Assembly: GCF_002776695.1 (NCBI RefSeq) | Contig: NZ_LFJC01000003.1 | Coordinates: 4,760,896-4,824,895 of the forward strand | Source of the DNA: Bradyrhizobium nitroreducens | Lineage (GTDB): Bacteria; Pseudomonadota; Alphaproteobacteria; Rhizobiales; Xanthobacteraceae | DNA length: 64,000 bases | Direction of reading: 5' to 3' | Made by a program: the position numbers and the translations under genes | Notes under the pieces: model-generated | What the model was told of the DNA's origin: nothing | What the model saw: the letters and a program-made list of their open reading frames with translations, nothing else | Database searches by the model: none | Shown here: positions 37,510 to 47,060 of the stretch, piece by piece | Position numbering within the stretch: position 1 is the stretch's first letter | How the letters are laid out: each line of letters begins with the position of its first letter

Positions 37510-40359
37510 TTAAGTGAGCGCGTCGTTGAGCGCCGCATTGAGCGCGGCAAGACCCTTCTTGAGCCCGCCCTTGAGGTGCACGCGCAGCGCGCGCCGGCCG
37601 CGTTCCGTGAGCACGTCGAAATCGCCGCGCGCCTGCGCCGCCTTGATCACGCCGAAGCTGGCCTTCTGGCCCGGCACCTGGAGGTCCTTGGTGTCGTCAG
37701 CGGTGATCTGGAGGAATACGCCGCTGTCGGGTCCGCCCTTGTAGGCCTGCCCCGTCGAGTGCAGGAAGCGCGGTCCGAACTCGGCGCAGGTCGCGACATG
37801 CCGCTTCTCGCGCACCTCGAGCCGCATGGCCTGCAGCGCATCGATCGTGGCCTTGTCGCGCACGACATAGCCGAGCAGGGCGACATAGTCCCCATCGCCC
37901 GAGCGCGACAGATGCGCCTTCAGCCAGGATCTGAGATCGCCATTGGCGCCGGCGGCGCGGAGCGCCGTGGCGTTGGCGTCATCGGTGTAGAGATCGGCCT
38001 CGTTCGTGCTCACCACCGGCTTCTCCGCCGGCAGCGCGCCGGTCTTTTCGAACGATGCCGTGAGCTCGCGGGTCTTGATCTTGGCCGCCTCCACGTCGGG
38101 CTGGTCGAACGGGTTGATGCCGAGGACCGAGCCCGCAACCGCCGTTGCCATCTCGAAGCGGAAGAACTCCTGGCCGAGATGCTCGATCGACTTCATGACG
38201 ATGCGTACGACGGGATGTCCTGCGGCCTCGATCCCGGCGAGAGCCGAGTCATGCGCCGCGTCCGCCTCGCCTTCGATGCGGATGTCGATGAAGAAGCGGT
38301 CGTTGCCGTAGACGGAAGGGGCGCCCAGCGGCTCGCCCTCGATCGGGATCAGGCCCTTGCCGTCCTTGCCGGTCGATTCCGCGATCAGCTGCTCGGCCCA
38401 GGCGCCGAAATCGGCGATCTTCTTCGACGCCAGGATTGTCACCTTGTCGCGGCCTTCGAGCCCGGCGAGGCCCATGGCAAGGCCGAGCTGCACGCCGGGG
38501 TTCTCGCTCGGCGGCACGTCCGGTCCGCAGGAGCGCGCCATAGCCAGCGCATGCTTGACGAACGTCTTGACGTCGATGCCGGCGGTTGCCGCCGGCACCA
38601 GGCCGAACGGCGACAGCACCGAATAGCGGCCGCCGATCGAGGGCTCGCCATGGAAGATGCGGGCGTAGTTCAGCTTCTTCGCCGCCTTCTCCAGCGATGA
38701 GCCCGGATCGGTCACCGCGATGAAGCGATGGCCGGTCTTCACCTTGGGCCCGACCGCCTTGGCAACCTGCTCGTGGAAATAGTCCTTCATCGCGTTCGGC
38801 TCGGTGGTGCCGCCCGACTTGCTCGAGACGATGAACACGGTGTTGGCGATGTCGATCTTCGATTCCATCGCCCGCACCTGCGCCGGATCGGTGGAGTCGA
38901 GCACATGCAGCTTGGGGAAGCCGGGCTTCTTGCCGAAGGTCTCGGCCAGCACTTCAGGGCCGAGGCTCGAGCCGCCCATGCCGAGCACGACGGCGTCGGA
39001 GAATTTCTGGCCCTTCACCCGGCCGGCATAATCCTCGTAGTCGGCCACGTCGGCCTTGGCGGCGCTGTCGAGCCAGCCGAGCCATTTGTCTTCGTCCGCA
39101 CCGGTCCAGACCGACTTGTCGCGCTGCCACAGCCTGCGGATCTTGGCCGATGTGCGCCATTCCTCGGTGCTCTTGGCCAGCGCCTTGCCGAGGCCCTCGC
39201 CAAGCGACAGCTGCTGGCGGTCGATCGCCGGTCCAAGCACGGTGGCGCGCTTGTGGGCGACCGCGCCGTAGAGCTTGTCGGCGGCGTCCGCGAACAGCTT
39301 GACGCCGTCCTTGACCAGTTCCTCGGCGATCGCATCGAGCGAGATGCCGGAGCGCTCCAGCTCCTCCAGCACGCGCCTCGCGTCGTCGACGTTCTCCTCC
39401 AGGCTGTCGCGCGGCTTGCCGTGGTCGCGGAACGCATCCAGCGTCGCCGGCGGCACGGTGTTGATGGTGTCGGGGCCGATCAGCTCCTCGACATAGAGGA
39501 CGTCGCTGTAATCCTTGTTCTTGGTGCCGGTCGAGGCCCACAGCATGCGCTGCGGCTTGGCACCCTTGGCGGCGAGCTTGTCCCAGCGGGGACCTGCGAA
39601 CAGGCGCTTGTAATCCTGGTAGGCGACCTTGGCGTTGGCGATCGCGACCTTGCCCTTGAGTGCGGCGAGCCGCTCCTTCTCGGATGGATCGTTGGCGCGG
39701 GCGATCTTCTCGTCGAGCTGCTTGTCGACCACGGAATCGATGCGGCTCACGAAGAAGCTCGCCACGCTCGCGACATGGGAGGGGTCGCCGCCCCCGGCGA
39801 CGTATTTTTCGAGGCCCGCGATGTAGGCTTCTGCGACCTGAAGGTAGACCGCCTTGGAGAACAGCAGCGTGATGTTGATGCTGATGCCCTCGCCGATCAG
39901 CGTCTCGATCGCCGGCAGGCCCTCTGGCGTTGCCGGCACCTTCACCATCAGGTTCTTGCGGCCGACGTCCTTCCAGAGCCGCCGCGCCTCGGCCACGGTG
40001 CCTGATGTGTCCATGGCGAGATAGGGCGAGACCTCCAGGCTGACATAGCCGTCGCCGCCCTTGAGGCGGTCGTAGACCGGGCGGAGCACGTCGGCGGCGT
40101 TCTGGATGTCCTCGACCGCGACGGCCTCGAACAGGTCGGCCACGGTCCGGTCGCCGCGCTTCAGCGCCTTGCCGATCGGGGCGTCGTACTCGTCCGAGCT
40201 GCCGATCGCCTTCTCGAAGATCGAGGGATTGGAGGTGACGCCCTTGACGCCGTCGGTGTCGATCAGGCGCTTCAGGTCGCCCTTGGCGATGAAGCCACGG
40301 GCCAGGAAGTCCAGCCAGACGGCTTGTCCGTGCTTTTCCAGTTCTTTGACGGGATTCAT
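37510..40359 (-). CDS. tal-pgi: Bifunctional transaldolase / glucose-6-phosphate isomerase
   Basis: 949 residues. Residues 1 to about 370 are transaldolase, with GVTSNPSIFEKA, the Schiff-base Lys140 in LMVKVPATPEG, and GISINITLLFS. Residues about 400-949 are phosphoglucose isomerase, with GMGGSSLGPEV, VSSKSGGTTEPNAM and a truncated C-terminal region compared with stand-alone Pgi. The fusion joins carbon return from sedoheptulose/erythrose phosphates to re-isomerisation of fructose 6-phosphate, closing the oxidative pentose cycle upstream of Zwf. It is the first gene of the operon with gnd, zwf, pgl, gntK and the HAD phosphatase. Such fusions are known in rhizobia and some other bacteria. Confidence 0.95.
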   Translation of the reverse strand: MNPVKELEKHGQAVWLDFLARGFIAKGDLKRLIDTDGVKGVTSNPSIFEKAIGSSDEYDAPIGKALKRGDRTVADLFEAVAVEDIQNAADVLRPVYDRLKGGDGYVSLEVSPYLAMDTSGTVAEARRLWKDVGRKNLMVKVPATPEGLPAIETLIGEGISINITLLFSKAVYLQVAEAYIAGLEKYVAGGGDPSHVASVASFFVSRIDSVVDKQLDEKIARANDPSEKERLAALKGKVAIANAKVAYQDYKRLFAGPRWDKLAAKGAKPQRMLWASTGTKNKDYSDVLYVEELIGPDTINTVPPATLDAFRDHGKPRDSLEENVDDARRVLEELERSGISLDAIAEELVKDGVKLFADAADKLYGAVAHKRATVLGPAIDRQQLSLGEGLGKALAKSTEEWRTSAKIRRLWQRDKSVWTGADEDKWLGWLDSAAKADVADYEDYAGRVKGQKFSDAVVLGMGGSSLGPEVLAETFGKKPGFPKLHVLDSTDPAQVRAMESKIDIANTVFIVSSKSGGTTEPNAMKDYFHEQVAKAVGPKVKTGHRFIAVTDPGSSLEKAAKKLNYARIFHGEPSIGGRYSVLSPFGLVPAATAGIDVKTFVKHALAMARSCGPDVPPSENPGVQLGLAMGLAGLEGRDKVTILASKKIADFGAWAEQLIAESTGKDGKGLIPIEGEPLGAPSVYGNDRFFIDIRIEGEADAAHDSALAGIEAAGHPVVRIVMKSIEHLGQEFFRFEMATAVAGSVLGINPFDQPDVEAAKIKTRELTASFEKTGALPAEKPVVSTNEADLYTDDANATALRAAGANGDLRSWLKAHLSRSGDGDYVALLGYVVRDKATIDALQAMRLEVREKRHVATCAEFGPRFLHSTGQAYKGGPDSGVFLQITADDTKDLQVPGQKASFGVIKAAQARGDFDVLTERGRRALRVHLKGGLKKGLAALNAALNDALT

Positions 40360-40696
40360 GATGCTTATTTATCTCCAAGCCTGCGGGCGAGGGGTTTCCG
40401 CGCCGGTCCTGACGCGCTATCCTCTAGCTTACATGCGCACCTGAGGGAACCAATCAAGGGTACAGGCGTCATACCCTCCAGTGTAACTCCGTCGCGATCA
40501 TGGCGATCCGGGCGGCAGTAGCGGTTGTTGCGGAAAAAGTCGTTGGCCGACGATCGGCCGGGGTCTGGTTGCGTAACGTCGGCCGCGCGTTGTCAGTCCG
40601 TCTTGTCAGCCGGCGTTTGCGTCGAGTGCCATCAGCGGAGTCCAATCCGTCTGGTGCATCGTGGCTCGGCCGCGAATGGCCATGCTGGGGGAAGGC
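40360..40696. promoter_or_regulatory. Intergenic region between tal-pgi and PH-like gene
   Basis: A 337-base stretch holding the promoter of the pentose-phosphate operon (leftward) and of the gene at 40697 (rightward). A rightward EcfG-like sequence, GGAAC (40446-40450)-N16-CGTC (40467-40470), differs from consensus in the last base. A 113-codon open frame starts at 40500 but lacks a ribosome site and looks arginine-rich and random, so I do not call it. Confidence 0.35.
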
Positions 40697-41320
40697 ATGC
40701 AGGCAAAAGCTGACGGTCTTGCGTTCGCCGTCGCCAATGGTCCGGTCGCGCCGACCGGAGGCGCCGACACGTCCTACGATCTCGAAGTGGGCCCATGTAC
40801 CAGCCCGCTCCGCCTGCTGGTCGCGGTCGGCTTTGCCATGACCCTGTTCAGCGCGACCCTTGCGTTCGACTGGTGGGGCGGGCTTGGCGACTACGACACG
40901 ATGGCCGGATTTGCCGGCGTCGTGGTGTTCTCCCTGACGACGATCCGGCTGATCTGGATGCTTCCCACCGAACGGGGAGCAGTGGTGGTCGTCACCCCCT
41001 ACGGCATCCGCGATCTCCGCATCGGCAATGAATTTCTGCCGTGGGACTCGATTGCGGAGATTTCGGCTGAACAACGCCGCGGCCACATGACGATCGTGCT
41101 GACGCCGACGCCGGCCTTGCTGCGGCAGCTCCGCAGCATCCGCAATCTGGCCCGCCGCGCGGAGAGCGATCGTATCCTCATCCGGTCGGAGGGGCTGGCG
41201 GCCGATTTTGATACAGTGCTGCGTGCCTGCCGCGACGCTCACGCTGCCAGCACGCCGCGCACCGCATTGCAGCAGGAAGATGAACGCGGCACTCAAGGCT
41301 TCGCCGTACAAGCGTCATAA
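40697..41320 (+). CDS. PH-like (STM3941-type) membrane protein, paralogue of 49611-50183
   Basis: 207 residues from the ATG at 40697, chosen because GGGGGAAGG precedes it; ATG codons at 40676 and 40682 or a GTG at 40661 are possible. Two membrane helices (about residues 40-60 and 75-95) are followed by a soluble beta-rich domain (VVVTPYGIRDLRIGNEFLP, WDSIAEIS) like the PH-type fold of STM3941-like proteins. The same arrangement and wording (GVVVF, GIRD-RI, W-S----IS) occurs in the gene at 49611, so the two are paralogues. The function of the family is unknown. It stands alone, upstream of prkA. Confidence 0.7.
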   Translation: MQAKADGLAFAVANGPVAPTGGADTSYDLEVGPCTSPLRLLVAVGFAMTLFSATLAFDWWGGLGDYDTMAGFAGVVVFSLTTIRLIWMLPTERGAVVVVTPYGIRDLRIGNEFLPWDSIAEISAEQRRGHMTIVLTPTPALLRQLRSIRNLARRAESDRILIRSEGLAADFDTVLRACRDAHAASTPRTALQQEDERGTQGFAVQAS

Positions 41321-41557
41321 GATCGCCGTTCGCGGATCGCTATGCTGCAACGCCGGATGGACGCATCCCCGGTAACGCCCGGATGTTGCGACCAAGTGAC
41401 ATTTTCTGGAAATGAGCCAATATAGACAGAGATTCGCACAAATTACGGGCATGTGCCTGTTCGTAACTCAACGAGTGCCTACGTTGTGCGTTGCGTCGTG
41501 TTGGCACCCGGGTGTCCAATGATCGTCATGTGCTCACGCTGATTCGAAACGGCCTGA

Positions 41558-41583
41558 GGAACGGTCCGGTAACTGCTTTCGTT
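41558..41583 (+). promoter_or_regulatory. EcfG-type general-stress promoter of the prkA operon
   Basis: GGAAC (41558-41562), 17-base spacer, CGTT (41580-41583): a perfect match to the GGAAC-N16/17-CGTT consensus of the alphaproteobacterial general-stress sigma factor. It ends 34 bases before the prkA start codon, a normal distance. Confidence 0.7.
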
Positions 41584-41617
41584 TCAGCTTGTGGCGGAAC
41601 TCACGCGGAGAGGGATC

Positions 41618-43561
41618 ATGTACAACGATTCTCTATTCAACGCTTTCGCTCGGTCGTTCGAGGCGAGAAGCCAGCACGACATGTCGATGGCGGAATATCT
41701 GGAATCGTGTCGAAGCGATCCCATGAAATACGCGAACGCGGCCGAACGACTGCTAGCAGCGATCGGAGAACCCCAGACGATTGACACGGCCAAGGACCCA
41801 CGCCTTGGCCGTATTTTTTTGAACCGCACGATCCGTACCTATCCGGCCTTCGCCGGCTTCTACGGCATGGAAGAAACCATCGAGCGCATCGTCGGTTTCT
41901 TCCGCCACGCGGCGCAGGGCCTGGAGGAGCGCAAGCAGATCCTCTATCTGCTCGGGCCGGTCGGCGGCGGCAAGTCTTCGCTGGCCGAGCGGCTGAAGTC
42001 GCTGATGGAGGTGCATCCCATCTACGTGCTCAAGGCCGGCGACGAACTCTCGCCCGTGTTCGAGAGCCCGCTCAGCCTGTTCGATCCCGATCAGCTCGGC
42101 CCGATGCTGGAAGAAAAGTACGGCATTCCGCGCCGTCGTCTCACCGGCCTGATGAGCCCGTGGTGCTACAAGCGGCTTGAGGCCTTCGGCGGCGACATCT
42201 CGCAATTCCGCGTCGCCAAGATCCAGCCGTCGCGGCTGCGCCAGATCGGAATCGCCAAGACCGAGCCCGGTGACGAGAACAACCAGGACATCTCCTCGCT
42301 GGTCGGTAAGGTCGACATCCGCAAGCTCGAGACCTACGCGCAGAACGATCCCGACGCCTACAGCTATTCCGGCGGCCTCAATCGCGCCAACCAGGGCGTG
42401 CTCGAGTTCGTCGAGATGTTCAAGGCGCCGATCAAGATGCTGCACCCGCTGCTCACCGCGACGCAGGAGGGCAACTATATCGGCACCGAGAACATCGGCG
42501 CGATCCCGTTCACGGGCGTCATTCTCGCACACTCGAACGAAGCCGAGTGGGCGAGCTTCAAGTCCAACAAGAACAACGAGGCCTTCATCGACCGCATCTG
42601 CGTGATCAAGGTGCCTTACTGCCTGCGCATCACGGAGGAGCAGAAGATCTACGAGAAGCTGATCCAGGGCTCCGAGCTCGCATCGGCGCCTTGCGCGCCG
42701 TCGACGCTGGAGACGCTGGCGCGTTTCTCGGTGATGTCGCGCCTGCGCAAGCACGAGAATTCCACGATATATGCCAAGATGCGGGTCTACGACGGCGAGA
42801 GCCTGAAGGAATCCGATCCGAAGGCGCGCAGCGTGCAGGAATATCGCGACGCCGCCGGCGTCGACGAAGGCATGGACGGCGTCTCGACCCGCTTCGCCTT
42901 CAAGATCCTGGCTGCCACCTTCAACCACGACCCGCAGGAGGTCGCCGCCGACGCCGTGCATCTGATGTACGCGCTGGAGCAGTCGATCCGCCGCGAGCAG
43001 CTGCCGGAGGAAGTCGAGAAGCGCTATCTCGAATTCATCAAGGCCGACCTTGCGCCGCGCTACGCCGAGTTCATCGGCAACGAGATCCAGAAGGCGTATC
43101 TGGAATCCTACTCGGATTACGGCCAGAACCTGTTCGACCGCTATGTCGACTATGCGGATGCATGGATCGAGGACCAGGACTTCAAGGATCCCGACACCGG
43201 CCAGCTGCTCGATCGCGAATTGTTGAACCAGGAATTGACCAAAATCGAGAAGCCGGCGGGCATCGCCAACCCCAAGGACTTCCGCAACGAGGTCGTCAAA
43301 TTCTCGTTACGCTCCCGGGCCCAGAACGGCGGCAAGAATCCGACCTGGACCTCCTACGAGAAGATTCGCGACGTGATCGAAAAGAGGATATTCTCCCAGG
43401 TCGAGGATCTGCTTCCGGTCATCTCCTTCGGCTCGAAGAAGGACGGCGAGACGGAGAAGAAGCACGGCGAGTTCGTCGCACGCATGGTGGAGCGCGGCTA
43501 CACCGAGCGTCAGGTTCGCCGGCTCGTCGAATGGTACATGCGCGTGAAGCAGGCCGGTTGA
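41618..43561 (+). CDS. prkA: PrkA, serine protein kinase
   Basis: 647 residues beginning MYNDSLFNAFARSFEARS; the ATG has GGAG 7 bases upstream. It is the homologue of E. coli YeaG (644 residues). An AAA+-like N-terminal domain carries Walker A GPVGGGKSS (about residues 106-114), and the C-terminal PrkA domain covers about 400-640. YeaG-type proteins are stress- and starvation-induced kinases; ATPase or protease activity has also been proposed for relatives. It heads the operon with yeaH and spoVR, the same trio as yeaG-yeaH and ycgB in enterics. A consensus EcfG promoter lies just upstream. Confidence 0.97.
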   Translation: MYNDSLFNAFARSFEARSQHDMSMAEYLESCRSDPMKYANAAERLLAAIGEPQTIDTAKDPRLGRIFLNRTIRTYPAFAGFYGMEETIERIVGFFRHAAQGLEERKQILYLLGPVGGGKSSLAERLKSLMEVHPIYVLKAGDELSPVFESPLSLFDPDQLGPMLEEKYGIPRRRLTGLMSPWCYKRLEAFGGDISQFRVAKIQPSRLRQIGIAKTEPGDENNQDISSLVGKVDIRKLETYAQNDPDAYSYSGGLNRANQGVLEFVEMFKAPIKMLHPLLTATQEGNYIGTENIGAIPFTGVILAHSNEAEWASFKSNKNNEAFIDRICVIKVPYCLRITEEQKIYEKLIQGSELASAPCAPSTLETLARFSVMSRLRKHENSTIYAKMRVYDGESLKESDPKARSVQEYRDAAGVDEGMDGVSTRFAFKILAATFNHDPQEVAADAVHLMYALEQSIRREQLPEEVEKRYLEFIKADLAPRYAEFIGNEIQKAYLESYSDYGQNLFDRYVDYADAWIEDQDFKDPDTGQLLDRELLNQELTKIEKPAGIANPKDFRNEVVKFSLRSRAQNGGKNPTWTSYEKIRDVIEKRIFSQVEDLLPVISFGSKKDGETEKKHGEFVARMVERGYTERQVRRLVEWYMRVKQAG

Positions 43562-43585
43562 GGCGGATGGGAGGCGAATGGTAAA

Positions 43586-44869
43586 GTGCCCATTCACATT
43601 ATTGACAGGCGCCTGAATCCAGGCGGCAAGAGTCTTGAGAACCGCCAGCGGTTCTTGCGTCGGGCCAAATCCCTGGTGCAGGGCGCCGTCAAGAAGACCT
43701 CGCAGGAACGCGACATCAAGGACGTCCTGGAGGGGGGCGAAGTCACGATCCCCCTCGACGGCATGCACGAGCCGCGCTTCCGCCGCGAAGGCGGCACGCG
43801 CGACATGGTGCTGCCCGGCAACAAGAAGTTCATCGAGGGCGACTATCTGCAGCGCTCGGGCCAGGGCAGCGCCAAGGATTCCGGCCCCGGCGAAGGCGAC
43901 AGCGAGGACGCGTTCCGCTTCGTGCTGAGCCGTGACGAGTTCGTCGACCTCTTCCTCGACGATCTCGAGCTGCCGGATCTCGCCAAGCGCAAGATCGCGC
44001 AGACCGAAAGCGAGGGCATCCAGCGCGCCGGCTACACCACGTCGGGCTCGCCTGCCAACATCTCGGTGAGCCGGACGGTGAAGCTCGCGCTGGCCCGCCG
44101 CATCGCGCTCAAGCGTCCGCGCAAGGACGAGATCGAGGAGCTGGAGGCGGCGATCGCCGCCTGCACCGACGAGGACGAGCGCGAGGTGCTGCTCGCCCGG
44201 CTCGAAAAGCTCCAGGCGAAGACCAAGCGCATCCCCTTCATCGACCCGCTCGACATCCGCTACCGCCGCTACGAGAAGGTGCCGCGGCCGGTGGCCCAGG
44301 CGGTGATGTTCTGCCTGATGGACGTCTCGGGCTCGATGTCCGAGCACATGAAGGATCTCGCCAAGCGCTTCTATATGCTGCTCTACGTGTTCCTGAAGCG
44401 CCGCTACAAGCATGTCGAGATCGTCTTCATTCGTCACACCGACCGCGCCGAGGAAGTGGACGAGCAGACCTTCTTCTACGGTCCGGCCTCGGGCGGCACG
44501 CTGGTCTCCAGCGCGCTGCAGGCGATGCACGAGATCGTGCGCGAGCGGTTCAATCCCTCGGACTGGAACATCTACGCCGCACAAGCCTCCGACGGCGACA
44601 ATTCCTATTCCGATGGCGAGCTCACCGGCATGCTGCTGACCGACAAGATCCTGCCGGTCTGCCAGTTCTTTGCCTATCTCGAGGTCGGGGAATCAGGCGG
44701 CAGCGCCTTCGATCTCTCCGACTCCTCGCTCTGGACTCTCTATGAGCGCCTGCGCAACGGCGGCGCGCCGCTCTCGATGCGCAAGGTCTCGGAACGCAGC
44801 GAGATATTTCCGGTGTTCCACGATTTGTTTCAGCGTCGCGAAACTGCCCAGGAGAAGGCCGCTCCATGA
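43586..44869 (+). CDS. yeaH: YeaH/YhbH family protein (DUF444), VWA-like
   Basis: 427 residues with a GTG start; the nearby ATG at 43578 is out of frame, and GGAGG lies 11 bases upstream of the GTG. The N-terminus (HIIDRRLNPGGKSLENRQRFLRR) and the von Willebrand-like metal site motif MDVSGSMSEHMKD (about residue 247) followed by FIRHTDRAEEVDE and GGTLVSSAL mark the DUF444 family. It is partnered with PrkA and SpoVR in stress and sporulation pathways of many bacteria; its molecular role is not settled. Its last four bases overlap the spoVR start (ATGA). Confidence 0.95.
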   Translation: MPIHIIDRRLNPGGKSLENRQRFLRRAKSLVQGAVKKTSQERDIKDVLEGGEVTIPLDGMHEPRFRREGGTRDMVLPGNKKFIEGDYLQRSGQGSAKDSGPGEGDSEDAFRFVLSRDEFVDLFLDDLELPDLAKRKIAQTESEGIQRAGYTTSGSPANISVSRTVKLALARRIALKRPRKDEIEELEAAIAACTDEDEREVLLARLEKLQAKTKRIPFIDPLDIRYRRYEKVPRPVAQAVMFCLMDVSGSMSEHMKDLAKRFYMLLYVFLKRRYKHVEIVFIRHTDRAEEVDEQTFFYGPASGGTLVSSALQAMHEIVRERFNPSDWNIYAAQASDGDNSYSDGELTGMLLTDKILPVCQFFAYLEVGESGGSAFDLSDSSLWTLYERLRNGGAPLSMRKVSERSEIFPVFHDLFQRRETAQEKAAP

Positions 44870-46404
44870 CGGAACGATTGTTCGAAGGCGCGGATTGGGA
44901 TTTTCACACCTTGCAGCGCATCACCGATGCCTGCGAGGAGGTGGCGCTGAAGGATCTCGGGCTCGACGTCTATCCGAACCAGATCGAGGTGATCACCGCC
45001 GAGCAGATGCTGGATGCCTATTCCTCCGTCGGCATGCCGCTGTTCTACAAGCATTGGTCGTTCGGCAAGCATTTTGCGTTCCACGAGGCCTCCTATCGCA
45101 AGGGCCTGATGGGGCTCGCCTATGAGATCGTGATCAACTCCTCGCCCTGCATCTCCTACCTGATGGAGGAGAACACGGCGACGATGCAGACGCTGGTGAT
45201 CGCCCACGCCGCCTTCGGCCACAACCATTTCTTCAAGAACAATTACCTGTTCAAGCAGTGGACCGACGCCGACGGCATCCTGGACTATCTCGACTTCGCC
45301 AAGAACTACGTCATGCAATGCGAGGAGCGTTACGGCCGCGTCGAGGTCGAGCGCACGCTGGACGCCGCGCACGCGCTGATGTCGCATGGCATCGACCGCT
45401 ATCCCGGCAAGAAGAAACTGGATTTGCGCGCCGAGGAGAAGCGGGCAGGGCGCCGCCGCCAGCATGAGGAGGAGGTCTTCAACGACCTCTGGCGCACCGT
45501 GCCGGCCGGCAAGAGCAAGAGCCGCTCCGCGCTGTCGGTCGAGCGCCGCCGCAAGCTGCTTGGCCTGCCGCAGGAAAACCTGCTCTACTTCCTGGAGAAG
45601 AGCGCGCCGCGGCTGGCGCCGTGGCAGCGGGAGCTTTTGCGCATCGTTCGCCACATCGCGCAATATTTCTACCCGCAGAGCCAGACCAAGGTGATGAACG
45701 AGGGGACGGCGACCTACGTCCATTATCGCATCATGACCAAGCTGCATCAGCAGGGCCGCATCACCGACGGCAACTTCCTCGAATTCCTAGGGTCACACAC
45801 CAACGTGGTTTTCCAGCCCGAATTCGACGACCCGCGGTTCTCCGGCTTCAATCCCTATGCGCTCGGCTTTGCGATGATGCAGGACATCGAGCGCATCGTC
45901 ACCAATCCGGAGGCCGAGGACCGCGAGTGGTTCCCCGACATCGCCGGCAAGAACGACGTCATGGGCGTGCTGCGCGACGTCTGGGCCAATTACCGCGACG
46001 AAAGCTTCATCGGCCAGTTCCTGAGCCCGAAGTTGATGCGGCACCTCCGCATGTTCCACCTGCACGACGATCCCGAGGAGCGCGCCGGCATCCGCGTCGA
46101 TGCCATTCACGACGAGCGCGGCTTCCGCCGCGTTCGCCGCGAGCTGGCGCGGCAGCACGATGTCGGCTACATCGACGCCAATATCGAAGTGGTCGACGTC
46201 GATCTCTCCGGTGATCGCCGCCTGATCCTGCACCACCACGTCATCAAGGGTTCGCAGCTCAACGAGACCGACGCCAAGCGCGTGTTGCAGCATCTCGCCG
46301 ATCTCTGGACCTACGATGTCGCGCTGATCGAGGTCGACGCCAACGACAAGGTTTTGCGCGAATACGTCGTGAGCCCGCGCCCGATTCCCGCCGCGGTGGC
46401 GTGA
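44866..46404 (+). CDS. spoVR: SpoVR family protein
   Basis: 512 residues, the usual length. Family motifs include YPNQIEVITAEQMLDAYSS, PLFYKHWSFGKHF, SYLMEENTATMQTLVIAHA, the His-rich GHNHFFKNN, and MNEGTATYVHYRIM. In Bacillus SpoVR affects spore cortex; in E. coli YcgB is an RpoS-dependent stress protein. No catalytic activity is firmly assigned, although the conserved His and Glu residues suggest metal binding. Translation is coupled to yeaH through a four-base overlap. Palindromic repeats follow. Confidence 0.96.
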   Translation: MTERLFEGADWDFHTLQRITDACEEVALKDLGLDVYPNQIEVITAEQMLDAYSSVGMPLFYKHWSFGKHFAFHEASYRKGLMGLAYEIVINSSPCISYLMEENTATMQTLVIAHAAFGHNHFFKNNYLFKQWTDADGILDYLDFAKNYVMQCEERYGRVEVERTLDAAHALMSHGIDRYPGKKKLDLRAEEKRAGRRRQHEEEVFNDLWRTVPAGKSKSRSALSVERRRKLLGLPQENLLYFLEKSAPRLAPWQRELLRIVRHIAQYFYPQSQTKVMNEGTATYVHYRIMTKLHQQGRITDGNFLEFLGSHTNVVFQPEFDDPRFSGFNPYALGFAMMQDIERIVTNPEAEDREWFPDIAGKNDVMGVLRDVWANYRDESFIGQFLSPKLMRHLRMFHLHDDPEERAGIRVDAIHDERGFRRVRRELARQHDVGYIDANIEVVDVDLSGDRRLILHHHVIKGSQLNETDAKRVLQHLADLWTYDVALIEVDANDKVLREYVVSPRPIPAAVA

Positions 46405-46436
46405 GGTGCCGACGCGGCGCCCAAACTCGCCCGCGG

Positions 46437-46570
46437 CTCATCCTTCGAGACGCCCGCCTTTGGCGGGCCCTCAGGATGAGGACGGAGTGTGTGGCTGCAA
46501 CTTCAAAACAGAGACGCTGATTAGCCTCATCCTGAGGAGACCGCGAAGCGGTCGTCTCGAAGGACGAGGC
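46437..46570. repeat. Two palindromic repeats, CTCATCCTTCGAG family
   Basis: First unit 46437-46481: CTCATCCTTCGAGACGCCCG to CTCAGGATGAGG, with an internal GCCCGCC/GGCGGGC stem. Second unit 46525-46570: CCTCATCCTGAGGAGACCGC to CGAAGGACGAGG. They lie between convergent spoVR and the DUF1801 gene. A related pair occurs at 63308-63438. Confidence 0.8.
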
Positions 46571-46616
46571 GCTTGCTCCGGCCGCTACCCAAGCACTTGC
46601 ATCGGCCCGAAAAGCT

Positions 46617-47060
46617 CTATGCCGACCGCTTCCTCACCGGCTTCTTCTTCACCTTGCTCGCATTCAGCTCCACCGCCGCGCGGATCAGCGCCTTCAGCGC
46701 CTTCTCGTTGATCTTCTCGCCTTCGCGAATGTCGATCGCGCGGCGCACATTGCCGTCGAGGCTGGAGTTGAACAGGCCTGCCGGGTCGTCCAGCGCCGCG
46801 CCCTTGGCAAAGGTCAGCTTCACGACCTCCTTGTAGGTCTCGCCGGTGCAGATGATGCCGTCGTGCTCCCACACGGGCACGCCGCGCCACTTCCATTCCT
46901 CGACGACATCAGGGACGGCCTGCTTGATCAGGCCGCGGACCCGCGCCAGCATCTCGCCGCGCCAGTCGCCGAGCTCCTTGATCCTGCCGTCGATCATCCT
47001 GGAGGGCGAGGCTCCGTCCGTCGCCTTCGCCGCGCTCTTCTTCGCCACCGCCTTCTTCAT
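46617..47060 (-). CDS. DUF1801 domain protein
   Basis: 147 residues. A basic N-terminal leader (MKKAVAKKSAAKATDG) is followed by the DUF1801/YdhG-like fold: RGLIKQAVPDVVEEWKWRGVPVWEHDGIICTGETYKEVVKLTFAKGA, then a GNVRRAIDIREGEKINEKALKALI helical end and a lysine/arginine tail. The family is related in fold to SufE/IscU-like or phosphoribosyl-binding small proteins, but no function is proven. Its ATG overlaps the stop of the small membrane protein by four bases, placing it last in the ArsR-controlled operon. Confidence 0.88.
   Translation of the reverse strand: MKKAVAKKSAAKATDGASPSRMIDGRIKELGDWRGEMLARVRGLIKQAVPDVVEEWKWRGVPVWEHDGIICTGETYKEVVKLTFAKGAALDDPAGLFNSSLDGNVRRAIDIREGEKINEKALKALIRAAVELNASKVKKKPVRKRSA

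Noticed and set aside
40500..40841. 113-codon frame downstream of a GGAAC-N16-CGTC sequence
   Set aside because: No ribosome site, Arg/Pro/Trp-rich random composition, and overlap with the better supported PH-like gene.
41500..41520. TTGGCAC sequence resembling a sigma-54 -24 element upstream of prkA
   Set aside because: No GC/TTGC element at the required -12 spacing; the perfect EcfG site nearby explains the promoter better.
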